A stretch of DNA of 49,065 nt from Bacillota bacterium (GTDB lineage Bacteria > Bacillota > UBA994). The translations under genes were made by a program, and so were the position numbers. How positions within the stretch are numbered: the first letter of the stretch is position 1; each line of letters begins with the position of its first letter. Location of the stretch: assembly GCA_018725535.1 (NCBI GenBank), contig QLUS01000001.1, positions 1 through 49,065 on the forward strand, read 5' to 3'. Positions 14,917 to 23,684 of the stretch are shown piece by piece. The notes under the pieces were generated by a model. That model was not told where the DNA came from. It saw only the letters and a program-made list of their open reading frames with translations, and made no database searches.

Positions 14917-16201
14917 TGTCCTAGTTGTAGGCGGCGGGGCGGCTGGATTGTCGGCGGCGATTGCTGCCGGGCGCGCGGGCGCAAAGGTAATGGTACTAGA
15001 GAAGCGGAACCGCCTCGGCAAAAAGATTCTCGCCAGTGGCAATGGCCGCTGTAATCTCAGTAACTTGAGCCTGTCACCGGGACACTTTGTTAGTCACGAC
15101 TTAGAGCTCCTCAGTCCGCTACTGGAGAAGTTCTCTGTCAGACATGCCTATGCCTATTGGCGAGAACTGGGACTAGAACTCACCACCGAGGACGGTCGCG
15201 TCTATCCCCGCACGATGCAGGCCAAGAGCGTCTTAGAGGTCCTCCTGCATGAGCTAACACGCCTTGACGCGCATCTAACGCTCAATGCTCCTGTCACCGC
15301 CATCCAAGCGCTAGATGTGTGTCAGGGGCTAGAGGTGGTGTTTCAGGATGAGAGCGCATTGCGGGCTCGCTCGGTTGTCTTGGCTACCGGTGGTAAAGCT
15401 GCTCTCCGCGGGCTTGATGTTGATGACATTTCCCAACTGGCTCGCTCGGTTGTCTTGGCTACCGGTGGTAAAGCTGCGCCGCAGCTCGGCTGCAGCGGAG
15501 ACGGGTACACTTTGGCGGCCGCGTTCGGGCATACGGTTGTACCGCCAGCACCGGCACTGGTCGGCCTGCGGCTGGCCAGCCCTTACCTCAAGCTGCTTTC
15601 GGGTTTACGCTTGCAGGCGCGAGTGTCCATACCCGAGCTGGCGCGAGAAGAAGCGGGAGAGGTCCTCTTTACTGACTACGGCATCTCTGGGATCCCGGTG
15701 TTTGACTTAACCGCGTATATCGGGCATGGCAAATCATTGACGTTGCACCTTTGTCTTGCGGAGCAAACGTGCCTTGCGGACCTCTGTGCCTTCCTAGAAG
15801 CTCGGCTAGAGTTCCTTTACCACAAAAACATACACGACGCTCTCCAGGGCTATGTCCCCACGCATCTCATAACGCCTCTCTTGCGCGAGGCAGGCCTACC
15901 TCCCGACCTACCCGCACACAAGGCACAAGGCAACCCTCTGACTAGACTTGCGACACTCCTATGGGACTGGACATTCCCTATCCTTGGACTTAACACATGG
16001 GAGCAAGCGCAGACCACGTGGGGCGGCGTGCCGTTAGGCGAGGTGGAAGTTCCATCCCTTAGGTCAAAAAAGCACCCCGGCCTATTTCTAGCCGGGGAAG
16101 TGCTTGATGTGCATGGCAGATGCGGCGGCTACAATCTTCACTGGGCCTTTGCCAGCGGCAAAGCAGCCGGGGAAAGTGCGGCCCTTTTGGGTACGTATTA
16201 G
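14909..16201 (+). CDS. HI0933-family FAD/NAD(P)-dependent flavoprotein with internal duplication
   Basis: Predicted flavoprotein of COG2081, 430 aa. The N-terminal dinucleotide fold VVGGGAAGLSAAIAAGRAGAKV is followed by the family hallmark KKILASGNGRCNLSN, and the C-terminal motif is AGEVLDVHGRCGGYNLHWAFASGKAAG. Its substrate is unknown in the family. It is oddly long in the middle: RSVVLATGGKAA occurs twice, 25 residues apart, because 39 bp are exactly repeated (15364-15402, 15439-15477). The 12 residues between the copies resemble nothing else in the protein. The family has the ATGG motif once, so this is a 25-residue in-frame insertion. The stop overlaps the convergent lipid kinase by 4 nt. 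It is joined to the btu operon by an 8-nt overlap. Confidence 0.9.
   Translation: MIDVLVVGGGAAGLSAAIAAGRAGAKVMVLEKRNRLGKKILASGNGRCNLSNLSLSPGHFVSHDLELLSPLLEKFSVRHAYAYWRELGLELTTEDGRVYPRTMQAKSVLEVLLHELTRLDAHLTLNAPVTAIQALDVCQGLEVVFQDESALRARSVVLATGGKAALRGLDVDDISQLARSVVLATGGKAAPQLGCSGDGYTLAAAFGHTVVPPAPALVGLRLASPYLKLLSGLRLQARVSIPELAREEAGEVLFTDYGISGIPVFDLTAYIGHGKSLTLHLCLAEQTCLADLCAFLEARLEFLYHKNIHDALQGYVPTHLITPLLREAGLPPDLPAHKAQGNPLTRLATLLWDWTFPILGLNTWEQAQTTWGGVPLGEVEVPSLRSKKHPGLFLAGEVLDVHGRCGGYNLHWAFASGKAAGESAALLGTY
15364..15477 (+). repeat. 39-bp exact direct repeat within the flavoprotein gene
   Basis: Copies at 15364-15402 and 15439-15477 are identical. They are 75 bp apart start to start, so the reading frame is kept. 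The copies encode the conserved ATGG-containing loop twice. Confidence 0.97.
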
Positions 16202-17091
16202 TTTGACACGAATCGTCCGCCGCTTGGGGCTAATACCTTAATGCCCCCCAGCACAATATGAGCATCTACAGGCGTGCTGCCGTAAACGGTGCCGTCAAAC
16301 ATCTTTGTCATGCTCCGCGCGGCAGAAATCTTGATAGTCCTGCAGGCAAAGAACTCCACGGCAGGGTGTCCTACATGTCCGCCGGAGTACACCTTCGGCA
16401 GCAGCGCAAGCAGGTCAAGCCTGCTAAGTTCGTTGACGAGACACACATGCAGCAGACCGTCATTGAGTTTCGCCTCGGGGGCTACATACATCCCGCCGCC
16501 CGTCCAGCAGGAATTCATAATAAACACCGCCACCGTCTTGCGGCACACCTTTTTGCCGTCAAGCTCAATCTCCATTTCCTCCGGCGTAAGCGCATGTATC
16601 ACCTTGACTACTGCTGCGGCGATGGCCAGCGGCCCGCGCAGGAAGTCTTTGTACTTGTTGACGTGAGTCATAACCTCCGACGTAAAGCCAAGACCTAGGA
16701 TCACGCCAAAGGCGGCGTCAGTGTCAACGCCATAGTCAATGGTGCGCGTAGGGGCGCTCGCCAGAGCACCCACAGCAGCGCTAATCTCAAGTGGTATGTT
16801 AAGTCCACGTGCCAAGTCGTTCCCCGTGCCGGTAGGAACAACCGCTAGAGTCGCATCCGAACCTATTAGGCCATTGAGCACCTCGTGGGCCGTACCATCG
16901 CCCCCCATTGCACCGACGACTTCCGCACCGTTTTGTACTAGTTCCCGCGCCAGCTCTGTGGCGTGGCGTGGTGCCTTAGTTAGATAGAGTCGATAAGGGA
17001 TATTTCTGGCTTGCAGTGCGCTTTCCATCAGCGGAAGCGCTTTTTGCGTTCGACCACGCCCGGCGATTGGGTTAACTACTATATGCCACAC
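16198..17091 (-). CDS. Diacylglycerol kinase / YegS-BmrU family lipid kinase
   Basis: Lipid kinase that would phosphorylate diacylglycerol or a related lipid at the membrane surface. The N-terminus HIVVNPIAGRGR and the nucleotide-binding GAMGGDGTAHEVLNGLIG followed by VVPTGTGNDLARGL (about residues 60-95) are diagnostic of the DAGK catalytic domain. 297 aa, normal length. The start is GTG with AAGGGGG about 8 nt upstream. The exact lipid substrate (DgkB-type or other) cannot be told from sequence alone. It lies downstream of the NusG-II gene in the same direction. Confidence 0.9.
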   Translation of the reverse strand: MWHIVVNPIAGRGRTQKALPLMESALQARNIPYRLYLTKAPRHATELARELVQNGAEVVGAMGGDGTAHEVLNGLIGSDATLAVVPTGTGNDLARGLNIPLEISAAVGALASAPTRTIDYGVDTDAAFGVILGLGFTSEVMTHVNKYKDFLRGPLAIAAAVVKVIHALTPEEMEIELDGKKVCRKTVAVFIMNSCWTGGGMYVAPEAKLNDGLLHVCLVNELSRLDLLALLPKVYSGGHVGHPAVEFFACRTIKISAARSMTKMFDGTVYGSTPVDAHIVLGGIKVLAPSGGRFVSN

Positions 17092-17115
17092 TTCTTCTGC
17101 CCCCTTGTGAACACG

Positions 17116-17475
17116 CTAGTCGCGAGTCAATTGTTCGATGCGGATAATCACCCGGTTAGGCAAACACACAATAACTTCGCCTGGGCGGCTCTTTCTCCCC
17201 ATACCAATGCACACTTTGTCCGGACAGTCCGCTGTAACAACACGGATGTATTCGCCCTCTACCTCAATCAAAAGCATCCCGCGCGTGCCGCGCACAGTAA
17301 AACGACGCGCTGTCTCACCCGGGCGAAGCTGTACGCGTTGCACTTCACGATTATTCACTTCGATGATTGCCAGCCCACCGGGTTCTACAGCAAAGCGACG
17401 ATAAGCAACCCAAGCACCGATTAGCAGTGCCACAACAACCGCAAACAGGAGAATCTTCTTGTCTAGCGGGGTCAA
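17116..17475 (-). CDS. NusG domain II-containing membrane-anchored protein
   Basis: 119-residue protein with one N-terminal membrane anchor (residues 8-26) and an extracellular beta domain. The signature TADCPDKVCIGM followed by SRPGEVIVCLPNRVIIRI is characteristic of the NusG_II (DUF1312-like) family. These small proteins are commonly found next to RNF-like, FMN-binding and ApbE genes in Firmicutes; here it follows an Mrp operon that starts near an RnfG-like gene. The function is unknown. The paired Cys (C-x4-C, and a later Cys in VCLPN) could be redox active or structural. Confidence 0.85.
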   Translation of the reverse strand: MTPLDKKILLFAVVVALLIGAWVAYRRFAVEPGGLAIIEVNNREVQRVQLRPGETARRFTVRGTRGMLLIEVEGEYIRVVTADCPDKVCIGMGRKSRPGEVIVCLPNRVIIRIEQLTRD

Positions 17476-17493
17476 AGCCTCACCTCACATCTC

Positions 17494-19596
17494 TTATCTT
17501 AGGACTCTGATGCCCACCGTGTACAGCACAACGAGTACCACAAACATCACTCCTGCCACAACAAGTGAGCCTAACGTGACGTTTTGTGGATTCCAGGCCC
17601 CCGGTTGCTGCTCTGCTGCATCACTGTCGCTGCCTTCACTTCGCATTCTGCGCGTTGTTTCTACCGCCGCATGCCCGACGCGCGCATAGGCCTCCTCAAC
17701 CCCGTGTTCTAGCCCGCGCGCTTGGTCAACTACTAGGCTTGTGGTACGCTGAGCCGCCTCATACCCCTCGTCGAGCATAGCGTCGAGCTTTTTGACGCGA
17801 CGCAGTACACTATGCGACACAGTGCCACTCCGGTCGTACAGGTCGCATATGCCGCCCTCCACACGCGTGACGTAACGGCAGCAGAACCTAAGGAAGCCTT
17901 GGGTTATCGGGCGGTAGAGCAGCGCCTCGACGGACAACCACCAGGGCACCGTTCCTGCGCCAAACTTGAAGTGGCGCGCCGCAAAGAACACAAGCACCCC
18001 TATGGCGACAGGCACAGCTACCGCCGTATAGGAACTCACTGTCCACAGTTTGACGGCGGCTAGTTGCTCCGTCATTACGCCAAAATTAACTACCGTGCCA
18101 GCTGCGCTCCTCGACATAAGGCCCATCATCCGTTCCGGGAACAACCCTACCGCCACGATACTCCCAGCAACCAAGCCAAGTACGGCGGGAATGGTGACCC
18201 CCTCCTTGGCCCCAGAAACCAGCTTTCCGCGGTAGCTGCCTAAGAACACCCCGTAATAAAGCTTAATCAAATACGCCGCAGTCAAAGCGGAGCCCAAGAC
18301 AAACAGCCAAACCGCCCAAGTTAGGACTTGCTCGCCGTGATACGCCGCAGCCTTTTCTATCCCATACTGAACAAGTTTTTTGCTGCCAAACCCGCTTAGA
18401 CCCGGCACTCCAATGACGGCTAACGTGGCTACCAGCGTCGCAAACGCTGTAAAGGGCAACACTTTGGCCATACCACCTAGTTTCCCGAGCTCAAGCGACT
18501 GGGTACGCAAATACACCGAGCCCATCATCATAAACAGCCCCGCCTTGAAGACTGCATGGTTAAAGGCGTGAAACACGGCCGCAGTGTAGGGCAGGCCGCC
18601 TTTAGCGCCCAAATATGCGGCACAGCCTACGGCCAACATCACATAGCCCATCTGGCTGATGCTGGAATAGGCCAAGAGACGCTTGACGTTCTTTTGCAAC
18701 AAAGCCATGACCGCACCGCAAAGGATGGTCAGCAACGCTACCCAAATGAGCGTAAAACCAATGTTCATCGGTATCGCGGCCGTGCCCTTGCTAGGCAACG
18801 GTGAAGACAGTGTGACGGTGAGCACACTGAGTATGCCGTAAAAGCCGGTCTTCCCCATTACACCCGACAAGAGAGCCGTGGCAGGGGCTGGGGCTACAGG
18901 ATAGGTATGTGGTATCCAGATGTGCAGCGGAACCAAGCCCGCCTTTACTCCAAACCCAATCAAAAATACTAGTGCCACCATATAAGGGCTAATCGCTCCG
19001 CCTTGCAGTTTGTCAAGCGCAGGTACAATGTCCGCAGTGCCGGTCGACCACACCAGCATAAGAATGCCTAACAGCAGCACCAGTCCGCCGGCCACTCCCA
19101 TGTAAAGGTAGCTGTCGCCTGCCCGCATAGCCTCGTCATCCTCATCGTGAATGACGAGTGGATAGGCAGCAAAGGTCATGATTTCGAAAAACAGAAACAG
19201 CGTAAAGTAGTCTCCCGCCAGAAAAACACCTAAGCAGCCGCTAAGGCTGACCAGCAGGAAGCTTGAAAAACGCGTCTGCGAATGGCTGTGCCGCATATAG
19301 CTGAGTGCGTAACAAGAGATTAACGCCCAAAGCCCCGCCGAGAGCAGAGCGAACAGCGTGCCTAGATTAGTCGGGCGAAAGCTGAGGCCATAGTCTACTA
19401 AACGAAAGAAAACTAATTGTAAGCGGTACTCAGGATTTAAGAGATAGATTGCGGCCGTCCCAGCAAACGTAAGGAACACTGTGACGACAATCAGTGCATC
19501 TTGCACTCGCTTACGAGCGCGGGAGAGGAACACGAGGCCGGCACCAAAGAGCGGCAGGAGAATCGGTACGAGCAACAACAAGTCTAGCGAATGCAT
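17494..19596 (-). CDS. Mrp-type antiporter / complex I-like large subunit (D''), 700 aa
   Basis: Proton-conducting NuoL/M/N-family membrane subunit. About 14 transmembrane segments fill residues 1-560. Conserved elements include FFEIMTFAAYPLVIHDEDDEAMRAG, the key-Lys helix VFLIGFGVKAGLVPLHIWIPHTYPVAPAPATALLSG, and NVKRLLAYSSISQMGYVML. A C-terminal extension of about 140 residues (charged, then a final hydrophobic helix) goes beyond standard MrpD length. It is last in the operon. In an operon with no full MrpA it may serve as the NuoL-like half of MrpA. The deleted neighbour D' is a close paralogue (HEETAEAMRAG versus HDEDDEAMRAG). Confidence 0.85.
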   Translation of the reverse strand: MHSLDLLLLVPILLPLFGAGLVFLSRARKRVQDALIVVTVFLTFAGTAAIYLLNPEYRLQLVFFRLVDYGLSFRPTNLGTLFALLSAGLWALISCYALSYMRHSHSQTRFSSFLLVSLSGCLGVFLAGDYFTLFLFFEIMTFAAYPLVIHDEDDEAMRAGDSYLYMGVAGGLVLLLGILMLVWSTGTADIVPALDKLQGGAISPYMVALVFLIGFGVKAGLVPLHIWIPHTYPVAPAPATALLSGVMGKTGFYGILSVLTVTLSSPLPSKGTAAIPMNIGFTLIWVALLTILCGAVMALLQKNVKRLLAYSSISQMGYVMLAVGCAAYLGAKGGLPYTAAVFHAFNHAVFKAGLFMMMGSVYLRTQSLELGKLGGMAKVLPFTAFATLVATLAVIGVPGLSGFGSKKLVQYGIEKAAAYHGEQVLTWAVWLFVLGSALTAAYLIKLYYGVFLGSYRGKLVSGAKEGVTIPAVLGLVAGSIVAVGLFPERMMGLMSRSAAGTVVNFGVMTEQLAAVKLWTVSSYTAVAVPVAIGVLVFFAARHFKFGAGTVPWWLSVEALLYRPITQGFLRFCCRYVTRVEGGICDLYDRSGTVSHSVLRRVKKLDAMLDEGYEAAQRTTSLVVDQARGLEHGVEEAYARVGHAAVETTRRMRSEGSDSDAAEQQPGAWNPQNVTLGSLVVAGVMFVVLVVLYTVGIRVLR

Positions 19597-19611
19597 AAGT
19601 TTTGCCCTCCC

Positions 19612-20323
19612 CTATTTGACCGTCAAGAAAAGGGAGTGGGCCGCCCTCTCTGCCAGCTCTAAAGCTATATTGTATGGCAACAGATCAATGATCAAAATTA
19701 CTGCGGCGAGCACAACCATAGGAACCAGCATGGCTAGAGGCACATCCCGCTTAGTTTGCGCCTGCGCAGTATGGGCAAGACCTTCGCCAAAGAAAGCGTT
19801 TTGTATGAGCGGGAATAAGCATAAGATACCTGTAGCCCGCGCGCATCGCTTCGGCAGTCTCTTCATGTATGACTAGGACATACGCCGAAAGCGACATCAT
19901 CTCAAAAAACAGGAAGAAGGTAAACAAGTCGCCGCTCAAAATAACACCCATGGCCCCCGCTAAGGTTAGCACCGAGAAAGGATAATACCGGTTCTTGGCA
20001 TGCTCCTTGACCATGTAGACGGTACTATAGATGGTCACTAACAGCCATACAAAGGAAACTACTGCCGCAACAAGAAACCCCAAATGATCCATGCGGAAAG
20101 AAACGCCAAGCGGCGGTAAGAGCTCAGGGAATTCCGCCACTAGCGTTACATCGGCCATAATGGTGCGGTAGTGCTGTACCACCAGCAAGAACGAGGATAG
20201 AGCTGCTGCCACGGAAAGGCCGTTGCGCAGCTGCCATGACCGTTGCCCGACGGCGTAGATGACGACGGCAAGCATCAGGGGCACCATCACGGGCAGAGTC
20301 AACGCATAAGACGTAGCTTGCAC
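19612..20323 (-). pseudogene. MrpD-like subunit (D') with large internal deletion and frameshift
   Basis: The first 165 or so residues are an intact NuoL/M/N-family N-terminus ending FFEMMSLSAYVLVIHEETAEAMRAG. At about 19815-19835 the sequence jumps to what aligns with the C-terminal end of the paralogue (QNAFFGEGLAHTAQ, then two terminal helices), and in another frame. Comparison with D'' suggests that about 270-280 residues are missing, including both Lys-bearing proton-channel helices. The N-terminal ORF ends at 19751 after about 20 out-of-frame residues. As it stands it cannot conduct ions. The flanking genes look intact. Confidence 0.88.
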
Positions 20324-20338
20324 ACTAAGGCCTCCAGT

Positions 20339-21805
20339 TTATCTCACGAAGAGAAGCGCGGTTTGACGTACTAGGGGAACCATGAGCGAGGGAAACATCC
20401 CAAAGAAGAAAACCATACCAGCAAGTACTGCTACAGGCGCGAGCACGGCAAAGGCCGGGTCTGTCGCTTCCGCATCGCTGTCTCTGCCAAAGAACGCTGA
20501 GATAATTATGGGAAAGTAGTAGGCTGCGTTAAGCAAACTGCTAATGAGAATAAGCACCGCAAAGACCAGCATATCAGCATCAAGTGCCCCGAGCGCAAGA
20601 TACAACTTAGAGATAAACCCAGCCGTCCCAGGCACACCTACCATGGACATAGCGCCAATCGTGAAGGCCGCGAACGTGAGCGGCATCTTGCGCCCTAAGC
20701 CACTAAACTGAGACAATTTCTTAATACCGCTCTGATGAATAATCACGCCTGCAGTTAAGAACAATAAGGACTTCATCACGGCGTGATTAAGAATGTGCAG
20801 CACTCCACCCTCAATAGCGCGCTGATTAAACAAGCCAAATCCAAGGAAGATACACCCTACTTGCGCGACGGTGGAAAAGGCCAGTAGGCGCTTGACATTA
20901 TCCTGCACCATGGCAAAGACTGAGCCGGCTACCAGCGCTCCTGTGGAAAGGGCTAAGAAGAGGTGACGTATTGGGAACAGCGCAAAGATTTCCAGACCTA
21001 ATGCTAAGTAGGCAATCCGCATGAGGGCGATAATGTACACCTTCACAACCAATCCGCTAAGCAAGGCGCTCGATGCCGTAGGGGCATTAGAGTGCGCATC
21101 CGGCAGCCACACGTGCATGGGAAAGAGCGCCGCCTTGACGCCAAAGCCTACAACCATCAAGCCTATCGATGTCAAGAGGTTTAAGGGATATTGCTCGGCG
21201 GTCACCATAAGCGTTGTGCGGATGTAATCCATATTGAGGTGCCCAGTGATCATAAAAATCAAAGCGATGCTAAACAGCAATCCCCCTGACCCCAAGGCGC
21301 TAAGGACAAGGTAGCGGAAACTCGCTTCCACGCTCTCTTTGGTACCCTTAATGGCGATGATGGCTATCGCTGCAAGTGAACTAATCTCGATAAACACAAA
21401 GAGATTAAACAAGTCCCCGGCCATGACCATACCCTGCATCGCTGCAGTGAGCAGCAGAATGAGCGTAAAATAGGCGCCGTTATGCCTGACCTCGCGTGGA
21501 CCGAAGGCCGCAAACCAGAAGATAATCAAAGCGACGGTGGCCAAGACGAGAGAAGAGTAGGCCGCAAAAACATCAACCAAGACCACTATACCATACGGCG
21601 CTGGCCACCCACCTACAGGATAGCTAAGCGTGCCTTGCGCCAACACCCGCAGCGTCATGCCAACCGAAAGTACAAGGGCCACCACCCCTGCCCCTAGGAA
21701 AACCGCATTTGTTGCTGCTTGGCGTTTGCCCAACAGCGGAGTAATAAAGGCAGCCAAGAGCAACACCGCGACAATAAGAACTGGCGCATGCATAAACTCA
21801 GGCAT
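20339..21805 (-). CDS. mnhD: Na+/H+ antiporter subunit D (MrpD/MnhD)
   Basis: 488-aa polytopic subunit, usual length for MrpD. The conserved Glu lies in VFIEISSLAAIAIIAIKG and the channel Lys in VGFGVKAALFPMHVWLPDAHSNAPTA. DNVKRLLAFSTVAQVGCIFLG and LNHAVMKSLLFL are also typical. It would translocate protons (or Na+) as part of the Mrp complex in the cytoplasmic membrane. The ATG follows AAGGAG by 8 nt and overlaps the end of mnhC. Confidence 0.92.
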   Translation of the reverse strand: MPEFMHAPVLIVAVLLLAAFITPLLGKRQAATNAVFLGAGVVALVLSVGMTLRVLAQGTLSYPVGGWPAPYGIVVLVDVFAAYSSLVLATVALIIFWFAAFGPREVRHNGAYFTLILLLTAAMQGMVMAGDLFNLFVFIEISSLAAIAIIAIKGTKESVEASFRYLVLSALGSGGLLFSIALIFMITGHLNMDYIRTTLMVTAEQYPLNLLTSIGLMVVGFGVKAALFPMHVWLPDAHSNAPTASSALLSGLVVKVYIIALMRIAYLALGLEIFALFPIRHLFLALSTGALVAGSVFAMVQDNVKRLLAFSTVAQVGCIFLGFGLFNQRAIEGGVLHILNHAVMKSLLFLTAGVIIHQSGIKKLSQFSGLGRKMPLTFAAFTIGAMSMVGVPGTAGFISKLYLALGALDADMLVFAVLILISSLLNAAYYFPIIISAFFGRDSDAEATDPAFAVLAPVAVLAGMVFFFGMFPSLMVPLVRQTALLFVR

Positions 21806-22169
21806 GTCGTCTACTCCTTAGGGCAATAATTTTGTCGGCGTCAATTGTGCCGTACTGCTTGTGTAGTAGTACAACCAGCGCTAAGGCAAAAGCGGTGAAA
21901 CTTACAGAAATAACTATGCCTGTAAGGATAAGCGCTGAAGGCACGGGGTTAACGTACTGTATAACCCCCTCCCTAAGGATAGGCGCTTGTCCGCCGCGTA
22001 TATAGCCAATGGAGACAAAGAACAAGAATAGCGACGTGTCCATGATGTTCATGCCCATTATTTTCTTTAGCAGGTTGTTGTGCGTAAGCATAGTATGAAA
22101 GCCAATAATGAAAAGTACAACTGAGATTAAATAGTAGATGTTCGTGTACAGGCGCTCAATGATGACCAT
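21798..22169 (-). CDS. mnhC: Na+/H+ antiporter subunit C (MrpC, NuoK-like)
   Basis: 123-aa NuoK-type subunit with three hydrophobic helices, including SALILTGIVISVSFTAFALALVVLL. I start it at the ATG at 22169, overlapping the mnhB end; the longer open frame upstream is mnhB in another frame. GGAGG is 11 nt upstream. Confidence 0.9.
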   Translation of the reverse strand: MVIIERLYTNIYYLISVVLFIIGFHTMLTHNNLLKKIMGMNIMDTSLFLFFVSIGYIRGGQAPILREGVIQYVNPVPSALILTGIVISVSFTAFALALVVLLHKQYGTIDADKIIALRSRRHA

Positions 22170-22596
22170 CCGGTTCCGCACCTCCTTCCAACAGCTCTTG
22201 GAACAACTTAAACACGGTGCCCGCAACCTTAGCTCCAATGCCTAGCGTCACCAGTAAAATCATGCCGCTACTCCACAGACGCCCCGGCTCGCCAATCGGG
22301 AACACTCCCTGATTAGTAAGGAAATGTCTCCCAAACAATATGCCCACAAGCCCCGACCCTACATAGATCAGTGCGCCGCCCACCTCAAACCAAAGAGAAG
22401 TCTCGTGCTTGAGGCGGTGCTTTTTGTCCGAAAACCTATACACAAGGCTGTAGAATATAAAACTCGCGCCAATAATCGTGCCCCCGGAGAAACCACCACC
22501 AGGCGACAAATGACCATGAAAGAGAATATATGCGCCAAAAAGCTGCGTCGCTGGAATAAGAATGCGGCCAAGCATCTCAAGAATCATGTCATGCAT
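22156..22596 (-). CDS. mnhB: Na+/H+ antiporter subunit B (MrpB)
   Basis: 146-aa membrane subunit of the Mrp/MBH MrpB family. The sequence FHGHLSPGGGFSGGTIIGASFIFY is the hallmark. There are four hydrophobic segments. I chose the ATG at 22596 because GGAGG lies 8 nt before it; two earlier ATGs in frame sit on the ribosome site. It overlaps the preceding MbhE-like gene. Confidence 0.92.
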   Translation of the reverse strand: MHDMILEMLGRILIPATQLFGAYILFHGHLSPGGGFSGGTIIGASFIFYSLVYRFSDKKHRLKHETSLWFEVGGALIYVGSGLVGILFGRHFLTNQGVFPIGEPGRLWSSGMILLVTLGIGAKVAGTVFKLFQELLEGGAEPDGHH

Positions 22597-22870
22597 GCTC
22601 ATAGCCTCCATAGAGTGCTGCCGTCACAGCGATGACGGCCACAAACAACACCGTAGCCTCACCTAAGGTATCGTAAGCGCGGTAATCAATGATGATGGCG
22701 GCAATGGTGTTAATAGCTCCGGTATCGCGCGCGCTATCGGCCAAGTACTTTTGCATAATGCCTTGGTGAGCGGGAGCCTCTGGGTCGCCATATAGCGGCA
22801 TTTCCACGACCATCAGAAATAAGAGTGTCAGCAGACCGAGCAAGATGACTATTGTCAAGGTCTTTCTCAT
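22589..22870 (-). CDS. MbhE-like subunit (MrpA C-terminal module 2)
   Basis: 93-aa protein with two hydrophobic helices. TGAINTIAAIIIDYRAYDTLGEATVLFVAV is the signature found at the far C-terminus of MrpA and, as a separate protein, in the MbhE/MnhB-like subunit of membrane-bound hydrogenases. Encoding it separately is the split (MBH-like) arrangement. The ATG overlaps the previous stop by 4 nt. Confidence 0.85.
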   Translation of the reverse strand: MRKTLTIVILLGLLTLLFLMVVEMPLYGDPEAPAHQGIMQKYLADSARDTGAINTIAAIIIDYRAYDTLGEATVLFVAVIAVTAALYGGYEHA

Positions 22871-23109
22871 TCTTCATGCCTCCCCGTGCGGCTGATGGCA
22901 GCGAGAAACAAGAGCGAAGTCGCGCCCGCACCAATAGCAGCCTCGGTAATGGCTACGTCTGGGGAATGGAGCTGCTGCCAGATGATCGACATAACCATGC
23001 TGTAGGCACCGAAAATAATCGTGGCGCTGAGCAGATCCTTGGTACGGGCCACGACTATGGCACAGACTACAAGAAACAACAACAAGAGCAGGTTAATCGC
23101 CGCCAGCAT
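22867..23109 (-). CDS. MbhD-like subunit (MrpA C-terminal module 1, DUF4040)
   Basis: 80-aa protein with three short helices. SPDVAITEAAIGAGATSLLFL matches the NuoJ-like module in the C-terminal half of MrpA, or the free MbhD subunit. It overlaps mnhG by 17 nt. Confidence 0.85.
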   Translation of the reverse strand: MLAAINLLLLLFLVVCAIVVARTKDLLSATIIFGAYSMVMSIIWQQLHSPDVAITEAAIGAGATSLLFLAAISRTGRHEE

Positions 23110-23401
23110 GCTTGTCCCTCCCCTGCGTCCGGTATACCGCTCGCGCCATGTAATGTGCGGCGGCCGGGGCCGTAACCCACAAAAAGACGATCAGCAAGAC
23201 AACTTTAAGCACTAGGTACATGCTGCCGCCCTCAAAAAACATCAGCCCGACCAGCACCATCCCCGCGCCTAAGGTATCGCACTTGGTTGTAGCGTGCATG
23301 CGAGTTAGTGCGTCCGGGAACCGCAACAAGCCGACAGTGCCTGCGGTGAAAAAGAACAGGCCACCTAGCAAAAAGGCTATACCGATTACAGTTGCAATCA
23401 T
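23093..23401 (-). CDS. mnhG: Na+/H+ antiporter subunit G (MrpG)
   Basis: 102-aa subunit with three helices. The family pattern GTVGLLRFPDALTRMHATTKCDTLGAG is clear. It is a small structural subunit of the Mrp complex. ATG start, 13 nt after mnhF. Confidence 0.92.
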   Translation of the reverse strand: MIATVIGIAFLLGGLFFFTAGTVGLLRFPDALTRMHATTKCDTLGAGMVLVGLMFFEGGSMYLVLKVVLLIVFLWVTAPAAAHYMARAVYRTQGRDKHAGGD

Positions 23402-23414
23402 AGGTTCATCCCTC

Positions 23415-23684
23415 TCATACTATAGTGCCCCGCTCAATGTAGCGAGCCACCCCAATAGTTAACAGGAAGCTAATCAGTGCATACACCATTGCCACATCTA
23501 AGTAGTACGGGACTTCCTGAAAGATATAGCCAATTAGCATCAACACAACCACGGTCTTCGTGCCAATTACGTTAATCGCCACTACCCTGTCCGCTGGCGT
23601 AGGCCCTACAATGGCCCGGTACAAAGACGCAAACGTCAAAAGCATAAGTCCCAAACAGGTAACTAAGAGCGCGGTCAGTTCCAT
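23415..23684 (-). CDS. mnhF: Na+/H+ antiporter subunit F (MrpF)
   Basis: 89-aa subunit with three helices. It has the family core YRAIVGPTPADRVVAINVIGTK. MrpF of Bacillus has been linked to cholate efflux as well as antiport. The start overlaps the mnhE stop by 1 nt. Confidence 0.92.
   Translation of the reverse strand: MELTALLVTCLGLMLLTFASLYRAIVGPTPADRVVAINVIGTKTVVVLMLIGYIFQEVPYYLDVAMVYALISFLLTIGVARYIERGTIV

Noticed and set aside
14909..16201. Two separate flavoprotein domains because of the doubled ATGG motif
   Set aside because: The repeat is only 39 bp with 12 unrelated residues between copies; it is an insertion in one domain.
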